This document shows positions 21,416-31,270 of a stretch of 64,000 nt of DNA, in pieces. The translations under genes were made by a program, and so were the position numbers. Each line of letters starts with the position of its first letter. Position 1 is the first letter of the stretch. The DNA comes from Isochrysis galbana (lineage: Eukaryota > Haptophyta > Isochrysidales > Isochrysidaceae), in the NCBI GenBank assembly GCA_018136815.1, contig CM030932.1, positions 3,088,614 through 3,152,613 on the forward strand. Direction: 5' to 3'. Under the pieces are notes generated by a model. The model was not told the DNA's origin. It searched no databases and saw nothing but the letters and a program-made list of their open reading frames with translations.

Positions 21416-21842
21416 AGGGGCCCAGCCTTGCGGCTTTCCCTATGGGAGGAGGGGCCCTGAGGCCCCATCTGTTCAGGCATTTGGTGTGGGGGTGTCCGGT
21501 GTTGTGGGTGGTGGGTGGTGTGCTGTGTGGGTGTTGATATGTGGCTGCCTGCGGCTCCTTGTGCGTGGCGTGCGGTGGCGCGCGGCCACGTGGGCGGTCG
21601 TGGGTCCTGCTTGGGGGCGCTGTGGTTATGCGGCGTCGGACATCTCCTGGTCGGTTGGCGCGGAGTAGATAGAGGAAGTGGGCGAAAAGGTACAGTAGCC
21701 AAAAGTGCCTCGAGGGGCCCATCCGAAATCAGGCATCCGAGGGTTAGGGTTAGGGGTCCGGGCTAGGGTTAGGGCGGGGTGACCCGGAAGGGAGTAGGGG
21801 AGCGTGGCGCGCTCCATGCCCCTATCGTTTTAACGATAGTTG
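21416..21842 (-). mobile_element. LINE 5'-end fragment (MERA type)
   Basis: The hairpin CTATCGTT-TT-AACGATAG (21822-21839) is followed on the minus strand by GGGGCATGGAGCGCGCC. The frame (21817 down) reads MERATLPYSLPGHP and later DQEMSDAA, matching DQDMADAA of the 7.6-kb copy with changes mostly at third codon positions. GGAGCG...CGCTCC forms a second stem. The far end carries GGGGCCCAGCCTTGCGGCTT, also seen at 59047-59066. Confidence 0.65.
21742..21775 (+). repeat. interstitial TTAGGG repeats
   Basis: GGGTTAGGGTTAGGGG (21742-21757) and CTAGGGTTAGGG (21764-21775) are telomere-type units inside the MERA-type element. They are too few for a telomere end. Confidence 0.7.
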
Positions 21843-22222
21843 ATCCACGACCAGAGAAGAGGCGGCAGCACGGCAGCACGTATCCGTCCGTGTCCGTGCA
21901 TGGGCCATTATTACATGTCATGAATATTACATTTGGTGTATCTACACGATCATCGTTCGTACTCAGCAAGCTTTTCAGTGTGGTGTATGCGCACATACGT
22001 GCTAGCTTGTACTTCTACCCGCTGTGGCGCAATACATATGATGCATGTTCGGGCGGCAGCTCTTGGCAGTTGTGCCCCTAGCTGCTCGCACGTTCAGAGT
22101 TGCTCATGCGGCAGCAATACGCAAAAATCGGCAGGGGGCTCTTTAGAGAGAGAACTTGCCGTCGGCTATGCACGCCATCGCGAGCTGCACCCCTAAGACC
22201 TAAGACCCTACTGAACCCGACG
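21843..22222. other. no gene seen
   Basis: This is the 3' flank of the VHL-like gene. No repeat or RNA gene recognised. Confidence 0.45.
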
Positions 22223-23929
22223 CTACAACTCATCGTGGGCGGCCGGCTCACGACCATCACTTCCCTCAACGTCGTGGCGACGATTGAGCGACCTGCCCGA
22301 CCCGTGCGCCAAGCTTTGACCGGCACCGACACCCTCATCGATCTCACCCTCGGACTCGGTCACAGTCTCAAGTGCAAGAGGTGCGCCCGCGCCTACTGGC
22401 GAGGCCCAGCTACCGAGGTTGTTTGGGCTGTTGAAATATGTAGAGAAGTTTGGGTGGGTCAGGGGGCGTGAGCCCAAACTAGAGTTGAAAGGCAGCCTCT
22501 GGGAATCGGCTCGTTCCCCTACCTCAGTGCCATCGCTGCCACCACGAGAGCTGGCTGTTAAGTCTTGCGCTCCATGGTGCGGATGTGATTCCCTAGCCGC
22601 ACTTGTCGCGAGATCAATGAGCTGTGCTTCCAACACAGCGATGCGCGAGCTCGCTTGAGCTTGGGCGGCATCCCGAAGTCGGCGTTCTCGAAGCAGCGCA
22701 TCGGTCAGGAGCTGGACATGGTGCTCCAATGCGGCGACTCGCTCGTCCATTGCGAGGGGCATATCTTGCCCATCATCATCCTTGGGCCTGGGCCCCGGCC
22801 AACCCGGATGAGAGGGATGCTGTGGCTCGAACCGCGTCGCCGTGCGCGCCACCCCCGATGCTCCCCACTCCCCCTGGCCTGCTCCACTTTGGCTTTCAGG
22901 ATCCATCTTCCAGCTCACGTTGCTCGTGGAGGCAGCAGCTCTCGCCTCCCCCCGTTGGTCGACTCGTCCCCTGGCGATTGTCTGTTGCCAGTCCGTGGGC
23001 ATGGCCGCAGGTGAGTTATCCATAGGTGCGCCGGCACGCTGCACAAACGCCGCCATGCTCGTGTTGGTGTGCGGTGCCGCGCCCGGACTCATCTCCGCGC
23101 CGACTGCTCCTTCTGACTCGGCAAGCGACCCCTGCGCCAAAGAATGACGGGCAAGCGGAAGCGGCAAGAGACATGGCGAGATGGTGACAAGCGCCGCTCT
23201 GTGCTCCAAGAGGAGGCGCTGCGTGGCAGCAGATCGCACGCGAAATGTCTGGCCAGGCCACGCGTGGAAGTGGCGTTGCCCGCCCGGTGGTATCGGCGCG
23301 CCGCTCGTAAGCAAGACTTCGCAGACTCGCGAGGCGACGTAGATGTGCACAGGCACGCGTGCCGAGTTGACGAACCCGACTGGCTCCTTGGGCTGGGCGT
23401 CCGCGGCGCGAGGGCGCGGCTCTCGGGGCGGGCAGAGCACGAGCGGCTTGTCCGCACACCCGCAGTCCTGGATCGTCGCCGGCCCCACCTGAAGCTCCGC
23501 GAGCAGTGGGAGCTGTCTGCCTCTGTACAAGCCTCTTACGCGCCACACGTCTCCCGTGGCCGTGTGTACTGCGCGCGGTGTTTGTGGGTCAAGTCTGGCG
23601 AAAAGTAGCTCGGTACCGTTTGGAGCGACGTAGAGGAGCACCGCCGGCCCCGCCGCGTTGGCGAATCTCAGTGTATGAGGCTGGGGGGCCACGGAGAGAG
23701 GGCGGGCGGAGCCGACGCCGCTCGTGGGCAAAGGGCACGCTGCTGTGCGGCCCTCGCAGGTCTCGGCTGAGCAGGACGAGCGAGCGAGGAGCCATCGTGT
23801 GCGTCCAAAGTGTGAGGGACGCCGCCCATCCGCCTGCTGCGTGCCCCAGCAGAGCAGGGGAAGCAGCGAGAGCAGCGCGAGTCGTGGCGGCCCTCTGCGC
23901 GGATCGAGCATCCGGATGTGCCGGGACAC
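22223..23929 (-). CDS. secreted protein with two VHL-beta-like domains and a coiled coil
   Basis: The single frame has 568 residues. Residues about 15-33 (RLALLSLLPLLCWGTQQADG) form a signal peptide. Residues about 84-153 and 183-252 are two similar beta domains: HTLRFANAAGPAVLLYVAPNG, then VHTATGDVWRVRGL; and VGFVNSARVPVHIYV, then HFHAWPGQTFRVRSA. Both show the VHL beta pattern (hFxNxxxxxVxxxW/Vxxx...HxxxGxxWxxR) that in animal VHL binds hydroxyproline on HIF-alpha. Residues about 392-445 are Leu-rich and heptad-like (coiled coil). The C-terminus is acidic and Ser/Gly-rich. A Met at residue 7 is an equally good start. With a signal peptide it would act in the secretory pathway, not as a cytosolic E3 adaptor; no elongin-binding alpha domain is seen. 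Function unknown. Confidence 0.62.
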   Translation of the reverse strand: MSRHIRMLDPRRGPPRLALLSLLPLLCWGTQQADGRRPSHFGRTRWLLARSSCSAETCEGRTAACPLPTSGVGSARPLSVAPQPHTLRFANAAGPAVLLYVAPNGTELLFARLDPQTPRAVHTATGDVWRVRGLYRGRQLPLLAELQVGPATIQDCGCADKPLVLCPPREPRPRAADAQPKEPVGFVNSARVPVHIYVASRVCEVLLTSGAPIPPGGQRHFHAWPGQTFRVRSAATQRLLLEHRAALVTISPCLLPLPLARHSLAQGSLAESEGAVGAEMSPGAAPHTNTSMAAFVQRAGAPMDNSPAAMPTDWQQTIARGRVDQRGEARAAASTSNVSWKMDPESQSGAGQGEWGASGVARTATRFEPQHPSHPGWPGPRPKDDDGQDMPLAMDERVAALEHHVQLLTDALLRERRLRDAAQAQASSRIAVLEAQLIDLATSAARESHPHHGAQDLTASSRGGSDGTEVGERADSQRLPFNSSLGSRPLTHPNFSTYFNSPNNLGSWASPVGAGAPLALETVTESEGEIDEGVGAGQSLAHGSGRSLNRRHDVEGSDGREPAAHDEL

Positions 23930-23939
23930 TAGAGGCTAG

Positions 23940-24532
23940 AGCTTCTCATTGAGCAACGTTTTTCGTAAACTGTTATAAAAATGGACTGAAACATGTTAGG
24001 AGGCTCAAAGAGGCATTGGGGGCATGGCCCATACACCCTCTGCGCCGAGCACAAAAGCAATCGCCGATTCATCACCTAAACAAAAAGTTGTGTTGAAATC
24101 GCACGCACATTCGATAGACCAGCAAGCTTCTCTCTCAGCACACTACTCCGAGTCATCATGGAGACAAGCCCCGGCCTCCCTTGCTGCTTCTAGCGCGTGA
24201 TCAGCGCTAGAGCCGGGCTCACAAGCATTGGCACTTCCCCTGCGCGCTGCCACACACTCCCTAACCTTGCACAATCCGCGTTTCGGTCCACACTTTGGGC
24301 AACGCTTCCATCCCGACCACGGGCACGGGACAACGCCACAAGCGCACGCGAACTCACACACCGAAAATGCGGCTTCTCGCGCCCGGGCGCGTTCGGAGTC
24401 GTCATGCTCACGCTCCACGCGCGCCTTCTTCTTTTGCTGCACCAATGCTGCCGCATCTTCTTCTTCCTTGTCCCTCTTTGCCTTCTCAGCCCGTAGGTCG
24501 CGAAGAGTCACCGAGCCGGACAGCTCAAACAA
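23940..24532 (-). repeat. duplicated block with a Cys-rich frame
   Basis: 23935-24320 is repeated inverted at 43455-43840 (GAGCAACGTTTTTCGTAAA, GGGGGCATGGCCC, CAAAAAGTTGTG). On the minus strand a frame (24532-24143, 129 aa) has a Lys/Glu-rich helix and then CEFACACGVVPC and KRCPKCGPKRGLC, a possible CxxC-type zinc knuckle. It may be the C-terminal part of a transposon protein; I do not recognise it. Confidence 0.45.
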
Positions 24533-24605
24533 GGTGTCGTTCCGTCAATTGTGGGACATCAGTCGAATTGAGCAATCAATGTCCACAGTTGTATTGTAGC
24601 CGTTT
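24530..24605 (+). mobile_element. small LINE endonuclease fragment
   Basis: AGGTGTCGTTCCGTCAATTG...GACATCAGTCGAATTGAGC matches, inverted, 46445-46516 inside LINE copy C. It is about 75 bp long with no frame. Confidence 0.55.
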
Positions 24606-24654
24606 AAAATTAGATCGGTTTAAAATTATCATAGAGACGCCGTCAAACAGAGCA

Positions 24655-24930
24655 CCTGGGTGCACGCCGTGCATGGGCACAGCGCGATGTGCATCGGTCC
24701 CCCCGCGGATACGCCGTGCGTGCGCATGTCAACTCGTTCCCTCTGTGTACCCCCTGCGGCCCACAACTACGTAAACTGGTCGTATAAGAGATGTTTCGTT
24801 ACGCAGCACCTGTGATGACTTGCAATCACAATGCACGCCGTGCGTGGGCACGGCGCGATGTGCACCGGCGCCCCCCCCCGCGGGGGCGCCGTGCGTGCGC
24901 ATAGCAACTTCCAGGAAGGTGCACGCCGTG
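24655..24930. repeat. GC palindromic repeats (CGCCGTGCGTGCGCAT family)
   Basis: Units of the form GCACGCCGTGCxTGGGCAC, GCGCGATGTGCAxCGG, CCCCGCGGGGG and CGCCGTGCGTGCGCAT occur at 24659-24728 and 24832-24903, with partial units at 24918, 26358-26403, 43083-43135, 43338-43360 and 31390-31415. They flank the unidentified gene at 25.8-26.3 kb on both sides in the same orientation. Confidence 0.6.
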
Positions 24931-25389
24931 CGTTCACTCTTTCCGCGGGGGAACTCTGGGCGCGGAGGACGGGCGGAACCCCTGGGGCACCCCCCTGGGA
25001 CCGGTTGATTATTACCGTATATGACGAGAACATTAACGTAAACAACTGGTCTGGTCTTCTGATCTCTCTCTCTCTCCCGCCCCCCGGGGGGGGGGGTCCC
25101 CCCCTCTTCCCCTCCCCCTCTCATCGGCCTACCAGAGTGAGAAGGCTCCTACTGCCTGTCTCCCTCCTCCCTCCTCGCTCACCCTCCAGCTCTCTCCTCG
25201 GCCTCGTCTTCCTCACGATGGTGGCGACTCGGCGCGCATCCGTACGGTCCTCCGTCCTCTCCTCTCGTGCACCTGCTCGCTGGCTTCGTTCGACTCCCTC
25301 GACACGGCCACCTGTCGACTGGACGCCGAGCGGAAGCGCTTCGTCGAGCTCAAAGCCCACTGGAGCTCGACTCGGTCGGTTGCACCTAG

Positions 25390-25745
25390 TCCAGCGCGCG
25401 ACGTCTCGTTGTGTCGTCCGAGGCAGAGGGGGCGTCGTCCCTCATGCGCGCGGCGCGTTGGCGTTGCGCGCACCCGCCCGCTCGTTGAGCTCAAGCCCAC
25501 CACTCGTAGATGAGCTTTGCGCAACCACAGTCGAGAGTCGCTCGGCCAGAGGGGGTTGTGCCCTCCGAGGTCGAGGGGCGTGTGGGCGTCGGCGTCGTGC
25601 GCACCCGCCCGCTCGTCGAGCTCATGCCACAAGAGCTCGACTCGGTCGTTGCACCTCTCGACTGTGTTTGCGCAACCCCTGCTTTGTCCAGAGGGGTTGT
25701 GTCGTCCGAGGTCGAGAGGCGTGTGGGCCTCCTCCCGAACTTCCT
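25390..25745 (+). repeat. imperfect tandem repeat, about 130 bp period
   Basis: TCCGAGGTCGAG(A/G)GGCGTGTGGGCG occurs at about 25568 and 25705 and in diverged form at 25417. CACCCGCCCGCTCGT(T/C)GAGCTCA occurs at 25480 and 25605. Two to three degenerate units directly precede the gene at 25792. No frame is convincing. Confidence 0.5.
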
Positions 25746-25791
25746 TCACTCTCCTCTTCCTCCTCCACAACCTTCCTCGCTCCTTTCGACA

Positions 25792-26332
25792 TGGGCCAGT
25801 ACTTTGTCTACATCGCCAAGCGACTTGGTCAGCGCACCTACGAGGAGATCCGCACCCCAGCCTTCAGGTTCTGCGAACACATGGAGGAGGGCATGGGCGG
25901 CGCCATCCTGGCGATGCTGATCGTCACAGCCTCTGGCATGGGCCGTGGATGTGGAGACTTCCGCGTGGATCTGGCCAAGGAACGCTACCCGTCGATGTGG
26001 GCACTCATCGAGCCATACATGGGCCGTTGGTGCAAGGCAACCCTCATGCTCGTCGGCGACTACTCCGACGAGTACGACAAGATCCCAGTCCCCAAGACCA
26101 GGCCGCCCTCGCGTACCTCTGCATGGAATACATCATGGCGGTCGCGTACGCTGAAACGAATCCCATGGCGCAAGTGCGCCGAACAGCTGGCAAGCTCTAC
26201 ATGGAGGACCGACCAAGTGTCCTCTCACGCATCACAGACCTCGCCATCCAAGATCAGCCGAACGACATCGTCGCCATCGAGGAAGAGGGGTGTGAGAAAA
26301 AGACGAAGAAGATGAAAACTCAACACGCGTAG
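25792..26332 (+). CDS. unidentified protein, about 179 aa, one frameshift
   Basis: The ATG at 25792 opens MGQYFVYIAKRLGQRTYEEI. The frame runs through MGGAILAMLIVTASGMGRGC, YPSMWALIEPYMGRWCKATL and DEYDKIPVPK to about 26097. There the +1 frame takes over (DQAALAYLCMEYIMAVAYAE, AGKLYMEDRPSVLSRITDL) and ends EKKTKKMKTQHA at TAG 26330-26332. One missing base at 26095-26100 would restore a single frame. Composition and codon use are clearly protein-like: soluble, mixed alpha-helical, with a basic C-terminus. I do not recognise the family. It sits between copies of a GC palindromic repeat, so it could be an element cargo gene. No intron signals are evident. Confidence 0.5.
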
Positions 26333-26539
26333 CTGGGAGTCACTGCGTGTTGAGAGGAGATGTGCATCGGCCACCCCGCGGGGGCGCCGTGCGTGCGCAT
26401 AGAAACTTTCAAAAAAACCAGCACACGCTGTCCACACTCTCATTGAAGATTACGAGGAAGATGACGACCACTCTCTATCATATTCTTACCCTTTTGAGCT
26501 GAGGACCTTACCCTTCGGTAGGCTAAGGCGCCATATAAT

Positions 26540-27300
26540 TATATTGAGCCTTGTAATTGTACAGACTGAAAAGAAAACAAATAACCTGGCCCTCTTTTGA
26601 CGGAACGCGACTTCAGACGCGCGCGCTTCCGTGGCCCACCGGCGGCATCGGCGACATCATCGCTTTGTGTTGCCTGCGTTGCACCGCTGCACACCGAGGA
26701 TAGGTTAATGGTGTTGGAACTGGAGAGTGTGCCGCCGCGCACATGGTCATATGGGGCCGACGCCTTATTCTCCATTTTGCGCGCGTACTCCTCGAGTTGC
26801 GCGAGCTTCGCGGACATCGCTGCTAAGGACCCACTTCGCACACCAGGCGGCGTCTTCTTTGCCTCAGCTAGCGTTGAGGGACCCGGGGAGCAAGCATCAC
26901 TTTCCATGTGGCTGGCTTCAGTGATCTCGCGGGCCTGGTCCAAGAATCCCTTGCGGTCGATGAAGTCCGGCTGGAACTTATTGCCGGCGATCCCTACGCG
27001 GCGCCACGCGGTGATGATGTCGAACGTGTCAGCCCACGTGAACCACATTCCGGGAAGGCCCAGGGTCTTGCTGCCGTCAAGGATGTCCAAGAACTCTTTC
27101 AGGCCGAGACTGCTGAGCTCGATACCATGGTGGGCGAAGTACGCGTTCTTGTAGGCGTCGCGCGCCTTGTTGTAGCAGCGATGGAAGTTGGAGTTGTATT
27201 GGTCGAGCGCCTGTAAGAAGCCTGAGGTGCCTGGCTCCTCGGTGAACAACCTGATGCCATACTTCGAGGCTTCGCCGTGCGCGGCATCAAGGATCTGCGC
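26540..27300 (-). pseudogene. DDE-superfamily transposase, C-terminal fragment
   Basis: Minus-strand frame from about 27300 to a stop near 26540. RLFTEEPGTSGFLQALDQYN resembles the block around the third acidic residue of pogo/CENP-B-type (DDE_1) transposases (xxPxxTSxxLQxLDxxxF). It is followed by KARDAYKNAYFAHHG, a helical region (FLDILDGSK, FTWADTFDIITAWRRVGI) and a basic end KSRSVKRGP. The first two catalytic residues are missing. At 27302 the frame runs directly into a family-M hairpin element, which cut the gene. Another DDE transposase of the same broad type is at 56.3-57.3 kb. Confidence 0.65.
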
Positions 27301-27301
27301 A

Positions 27302-27426
27302 GTGGCCTCCTGGCAAGCCATCAGGCGTGCCAAGAGGATGGGTGGTTCCTCCCCCATGGCAGGGGAGGAGTGGAGAGAGGGGGGGGCTCGTGCCCCCCCA
27401 TGGGTCAACCAAGTATAAACTTAGTT
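27302..27426 (-). mobile_element. terminal-hairpin element family M, short copy 4
   Basis: Here the four-hairpin module is intact: CTCCTGGCA...TGCCAAGAG, CCTCCCCCATGGCAGGGGAGG, GGGGGGCTCGTGCCCCCC and the end hairpin AACCAAGT-ATAA-ACTTAGTT (27407-27426). The minus strand reads HGGARAPPSLHSSPAMGEEP and then LLARLMACQEA, in frame with the DDE transposase fragment that follows. Confidence 0.8.
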
Positions 27427-28180
27427 GTAATCGGTTGGCTATTAATAGGTACTAATAGGGGGGTTTTGAAAACACCCTATTAATCGCGAGCCCTAGCCTT
27501 GCTCGGCCGACATGTGCTTATTTTTCAGTTGAAGCTCGTTGTGACTCACAGTGTAATTTTGTATAGTTTTTTGCATACGTGCTAATACGTGTGCGCGACA
27601 TCGCGAGCCTCATGCATCAGCCCCGACATCGAGAACGGGCTCCGAGGCACTCAACTCGCTTTGACACCCAACATCCACACAAGCTGCAAGCTGCAAGCCT
27701 CCGAAGATTCACACACCTCCTCTTCTTGCTTCTTGCACACACACTCCCTTCTTGAGGTTGCCACAAGTATCACAACAAAGGAACCCATTCCAATTCCAAG
27801 GGCACGGAACATTATGTTGACACGAGCACACTAGACACTAGATGGCATGCCTCAAATGACAAATGATAAATGATGCGCTGCGAGCTCGCTGCTCGCTCTC
27901 GCTCTCGCTCTCGATGATCGTCGGCCTTGTCGCGCGCTTGCACAGTGTAGTAGTGTAGTGCCCTTTGTTTGGGCATCTCTGGGCGCGAGGGAGGCTTGGG
28001 CTTGGCCGTGGGAGCCATGGGGGACGTCGCGGGCCGCTTCACGAGGCGGGCCGTTCTACGAAGCTCATGCCTCTACGTTTACTTTACTCCGACTAACACT
28101 GAAAAGGAGAAAGAAGCAGATAGAACGAAGAAGAAGCTCGGGCTAAGATTAAAATCAGCACGCATGGCCAACAACGACGA
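27427..28180. other. no gene seen
   Basis: Contains CGCTCTCGCTCTCGCTCTCG simple sequence (27893-27912) and no convincing frame. 28187-28211 is a G-run followed by purine-rich and then pyrimidine-rich tracts leading to the next gene. Confidence 0.45.
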
Positions 28181-28754
28181 GCGGGGGAGGGGGGGGGGGG
28201 GGGGGGGGGGAGGAAGAGAGACCAGAGGAAATTGGAGAAGAAACTGGAGAGAAATACTTCAGGAGGGAGAGCTAGGGGCATCCGGCTGCTGCTTTCTCTC
28301 TTCGCCGGGGCCCACCCACTACTCTCTCTCCCTGTGCACCCCTCGATACCTCCCTCTCTCCCTCTGCCCCCCTCCTCCCCCCCTTCCCCCCCCCCCCCCC
28401 CTCCCTCTCTCCCCCTTGGATCCCCCCCTCCCTCCCTCCCTCTCTCCCCCTTGGATGGTGCTACTACGGCTGGCGCTGCTGGGCGCCATCGGCCTCAGTG
28501 CTCCAGCGCGTCCGTCGCCCTCGATCCGCCTCAGTGTGCAGCCCACCGCTCAGCTACAAGAGCAGCAGCGCCAGCCTTCCGTTCTCCCTCCCTCCCTCTC
28601 TCCTCCTATCTCTCGCTATAGCCAGCTGCGTTCGGCGCTGTTGGGCGCGCTCAGACTGGGGGTGTATACCTCGGTGTCCCCGCACGCGCAGCCGCCCCTC
28701 GCAGAGCCACAGTCTCCCCTTTCTCGCTCTCCCATCCACTACAGGCAGGTTGCG

Positions 28755-29797
28755 ATGGAGAGGAAGTCTCTGCTCGCTAATGGGCTAGCCTTCCTCTCGG
28801 GGTTGGCGGACGTGGCCACCTTCTCGGCCGCCGGGTGCTATGCCTGCATGATGACCGGCAATACCATCGCGATGGTTACGGCGCTCGTTGGATACCGGAT
28901 ACTCGACTCGCTCTTTTTCTTTGCGATGGTTTCTCACTATGTGGTGGGCGTGGCGGCCTTCCGGCTGCTGAACGTGCGCAAGGGGCTCGTCGCTGATGCA
29001 ATCGCGCCGTGCATTATTGCGCTCTTTGCAGTGGTGGATGGGCTCATGCACCTGACCGCCTCGCGCTGGTCCCTGCTCATCCTCGCCGCCAGTTTTGGCT
29101 ACATCAACTCCCTGTCGTCAGAGCGCACTGGTGCGCGCCACCCCTCTCCTGACTCCTTGCGCCCACGTTCCTTGCACACGCGACGCTGCACCAGTCTCAC
29201 GCGCGTTGGGCGTGCCTCGCTCTTGGCTGCAGGTCTCATCACGTGCATGGTGACTGGCCACTTTCAGAAGCTAGGGAATACTCTTGCCGACGCGGCCAAT
29301 GGGCCACTCTCAATTTCCCAATGGCGTAGCGCCATCCTGTCGAGCAACATTGTACTCGGCTTCATGCTCGGCATCGGCGCCGGATGCGGCTTGCGCCAAG
29401 TCGCGCAGGGCACGACCGCCATTGGCGCGGCGCTTCGCCGGCTGCCGACCTTCACGGTGCTCGGTGCTGCGTATGCGGTATTTTTGACATGGGGAGATCG
29501 GACACCCGAGCNNNNNNNNNNNNNNNNNNNNNNNNNNNNNNNNNNNNNNNNNNNNNNNNNNNNNNNNNNNNNNNNNNNNNNNNNNNNNNNNNNNNNNNNN
29601 NNNNNNNNNNNGCTGCTAGCGCTAGCAGTAGGCGCTCCAAGCGCCGGCGGCCAGCCGGCACGTCTCCCTGCCGCCTCATACGCAGCATCCAGGCGCAGAG
29701 CATCGCCAGTTCTGCGTCCTCCAACTCCGCGGCGGTGAAGGGGCGCGTGGGCATCGCTCCCCTTCCCTCCGTCCGGCGCGTCCACCTACTTATTTAG
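28755..29797 (+). CDS. DUF1275 (YoaK-like) membrane protein, interrupted by gap
   Basis: Frame: MERKSLLANGLAFLSGLADV then FSAAGCYACMMTGNTIAMVT, the DUF1275 start (GxxDAxxxxxxGxFxxxMTGN). An in-frame 102-bp intron (29131-29232, GTGCGC...CTGCAG) follows SLSSERTG, and LITCMVTGHFQKLGNTLADA is the second conserved TGxxxxL block. About six membrane segments are visible. A gap (29512-29611) interrupts the last helix. After it, the frame ending at 29797 is preferred for its basic tail, but the gap size is unknown. Bacterial members are inner-membrane proteins of unknown substrate. An upstream in-frame ATG at 28455 would add a hydrophobic leader (MVLLRLALLGAIGLSA) that could be a targeting signal; 28755 is the conserved start. 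Confidence 0.8.
29512..29611. other. assembly gap (100 N)
   Basis: Exactly 100 N, inside the DUF1275 gene. Confidence 0.98.
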
Positions 29798-30201
29798 AAG
29801 GGGAACGGCCAATTTTCCTTTTGCAGAGCGGGCGCAATAGGGCCCCAATAGCGGCTGCGCGCTATTGGGGTGGTTGCTATTGAGTCCCTAATGAGGCGTG
29901 CAAAAATCCTCTACTCTATTGTAGAGAGTACTCTAGAGAAGAGCAAGTGAGTAGTGGCAATTTGTCGAAGTCGGCCGTCCCGGCGAGACGGGGGGCCGGG
30001 AGGGAGAGAGCGAGAGCGAGAGCGAAAGCTGGGGCGGCAGACAGCGCGAGAGACAGCGCGTGAGAGCGAGAGAGCGAGAGAGAGGGGGGAGGGGGCGGGA
30101 GAGGGGAGGAAGGAGAGGGAAGGAGGAGAGCGCCAGAAGGCGAGGGCTAAAAGGGCTGGAGAGACGGATAGCACCGTTCAGTCGTCCAGCTGCTCTTTCC
30201 A
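29798..30201. other. intergenic region with GA-rich simple sequence
   Basis: 30000-30130 is GAGAGCGAGA-type purine repeat. 29905-29935 contains CTCTATTGTAGAG, a small palindrome. It presumably holds the promoter of the thioredoxin gene. Confidence 0.5.
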
Positions 30202-31270
30202 ATGTCTCTAGCTATGCTCTGCCTCGGCTGCATCGCACTGAGGCTCACGCACACTCCAGCAGGTTCTTCATCTCGCTATCGGCTGCCCCTGATGGCCACC
30301 AAGAAAAACGGCCCCCCGCCCATCTCGTCGAAGCTTTTCATCTCGCTCACGAGCCCGTCGAACCTGACTGCTGTGCTTGAAGCCGTTGCAGACGACGAGG
30401 TCACCGTCGTCAAATACCAAGCGCCCTGGTGCCGCACCTGCCGCGCCATGGCACCCGTGCTAGACAGGCAAGCGAAGAAGTACGGGGACCTCAACTACTA
30501 CTCGCTCGAATGCTACCGGAATGGGAAGGCAGCGGGTGTGCACGGCTACTGAACGTCAACATGCCAGGTCTTGCCCTTAAGAGAACGGATGTTCTGGACC
30601 GACTAGCTCCTCCATATGGCATCTTGAGCTTGTCTTCCACCACTTACCGGTGCAGGTGAACGTATGCACAAGTTCTTCGTCGAACGCGGGGCGAAGGCTC
30701 TGCCTTTCGTCGAGGTGTATCGAGGGAGCGAGCTGATTGAGGCGCAGACAATACCCCCTGCAGGCGTCGAGATCTTCAGTGCTGCCGTAGGAAAGGCCCT
30801 AGAGGCGGCCGAACGCATCCGTGAGCAGATGAGAGAGGTGAGTCTTCTAGCCCCATTGGCCCCATTTTCTAGGCACTTCCATCGACTAGTGTGATTGCTG
30901 CTCAGTCAGCGTATGCCCGTCCGTTGGTGTTGCCACACTCCTCGCACCGACGGGCCTTACAGGGAAACCCCCACTGCCACCTTGCGTATGCACGCAGGCC
31001 CGTGCCAACGGGTCGGCGAGCTTGAGACGAGAGGCAGAGCGAATACGTGCCGTACTTGGGATCACGCCACCAAGGAAGCTGCCTGAAAGCGTCAATCTTT
31101 CCATGCCAAAGATAAGGGCTCCGGTGATAGATAAGGCGGGGCGGCGGCGGGGCGGTTTCAACCGGTTTGCCGCAGCCATTCAACAAAAGAGCCGAGCACG
31201 ACCGTTACCGCGCCGAAGCGCTCCTGTTCGTGGAGCCACAGGGCCGCGTGGGAAACGCGGCTATAGTTGA
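30202..31270 (+). CDS. thioredoxin-like protein with WCRTC active site
   Basis: Three exons join in phase: 30202-30535, 30656-30837 and 30998-31270 (GT-AG introns), giving 262 residues. VVKYQAPWCRTCRAMAPVLD holds the active site W76-C-R-T-C80, followed by LNYYSLECYRNGKA, and exon 2 has the cis-Pro block ALPFVEVYRG. WCRxC sites are characteristic of a plastid thioredoxin-like group in plants (WCRKC type). The first 30 residues (hydrophobic MLCLGCIALR, then Ser/Arg-rich) could be a plastid or secretory leader. Exon 3 adds about 90 basic residues outside the usual thioredoxin fold (ending GPRGKRGYS), which may be a lineage extension. Role: reduction of disulfides in target proteins; the exact partner is unknown. 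Confidence 0.85.

Noticed and set aside
21742-21775. Chromosome end
   Set aside because: Only about four TTAGGG units, with ordinary sequence on both sides.
27407-27426. Rho-independent terminator
   Set aside because: The hairpin is AT-rich, lacks a following T-run and is at the end of a dispersed element in a eukaryote.
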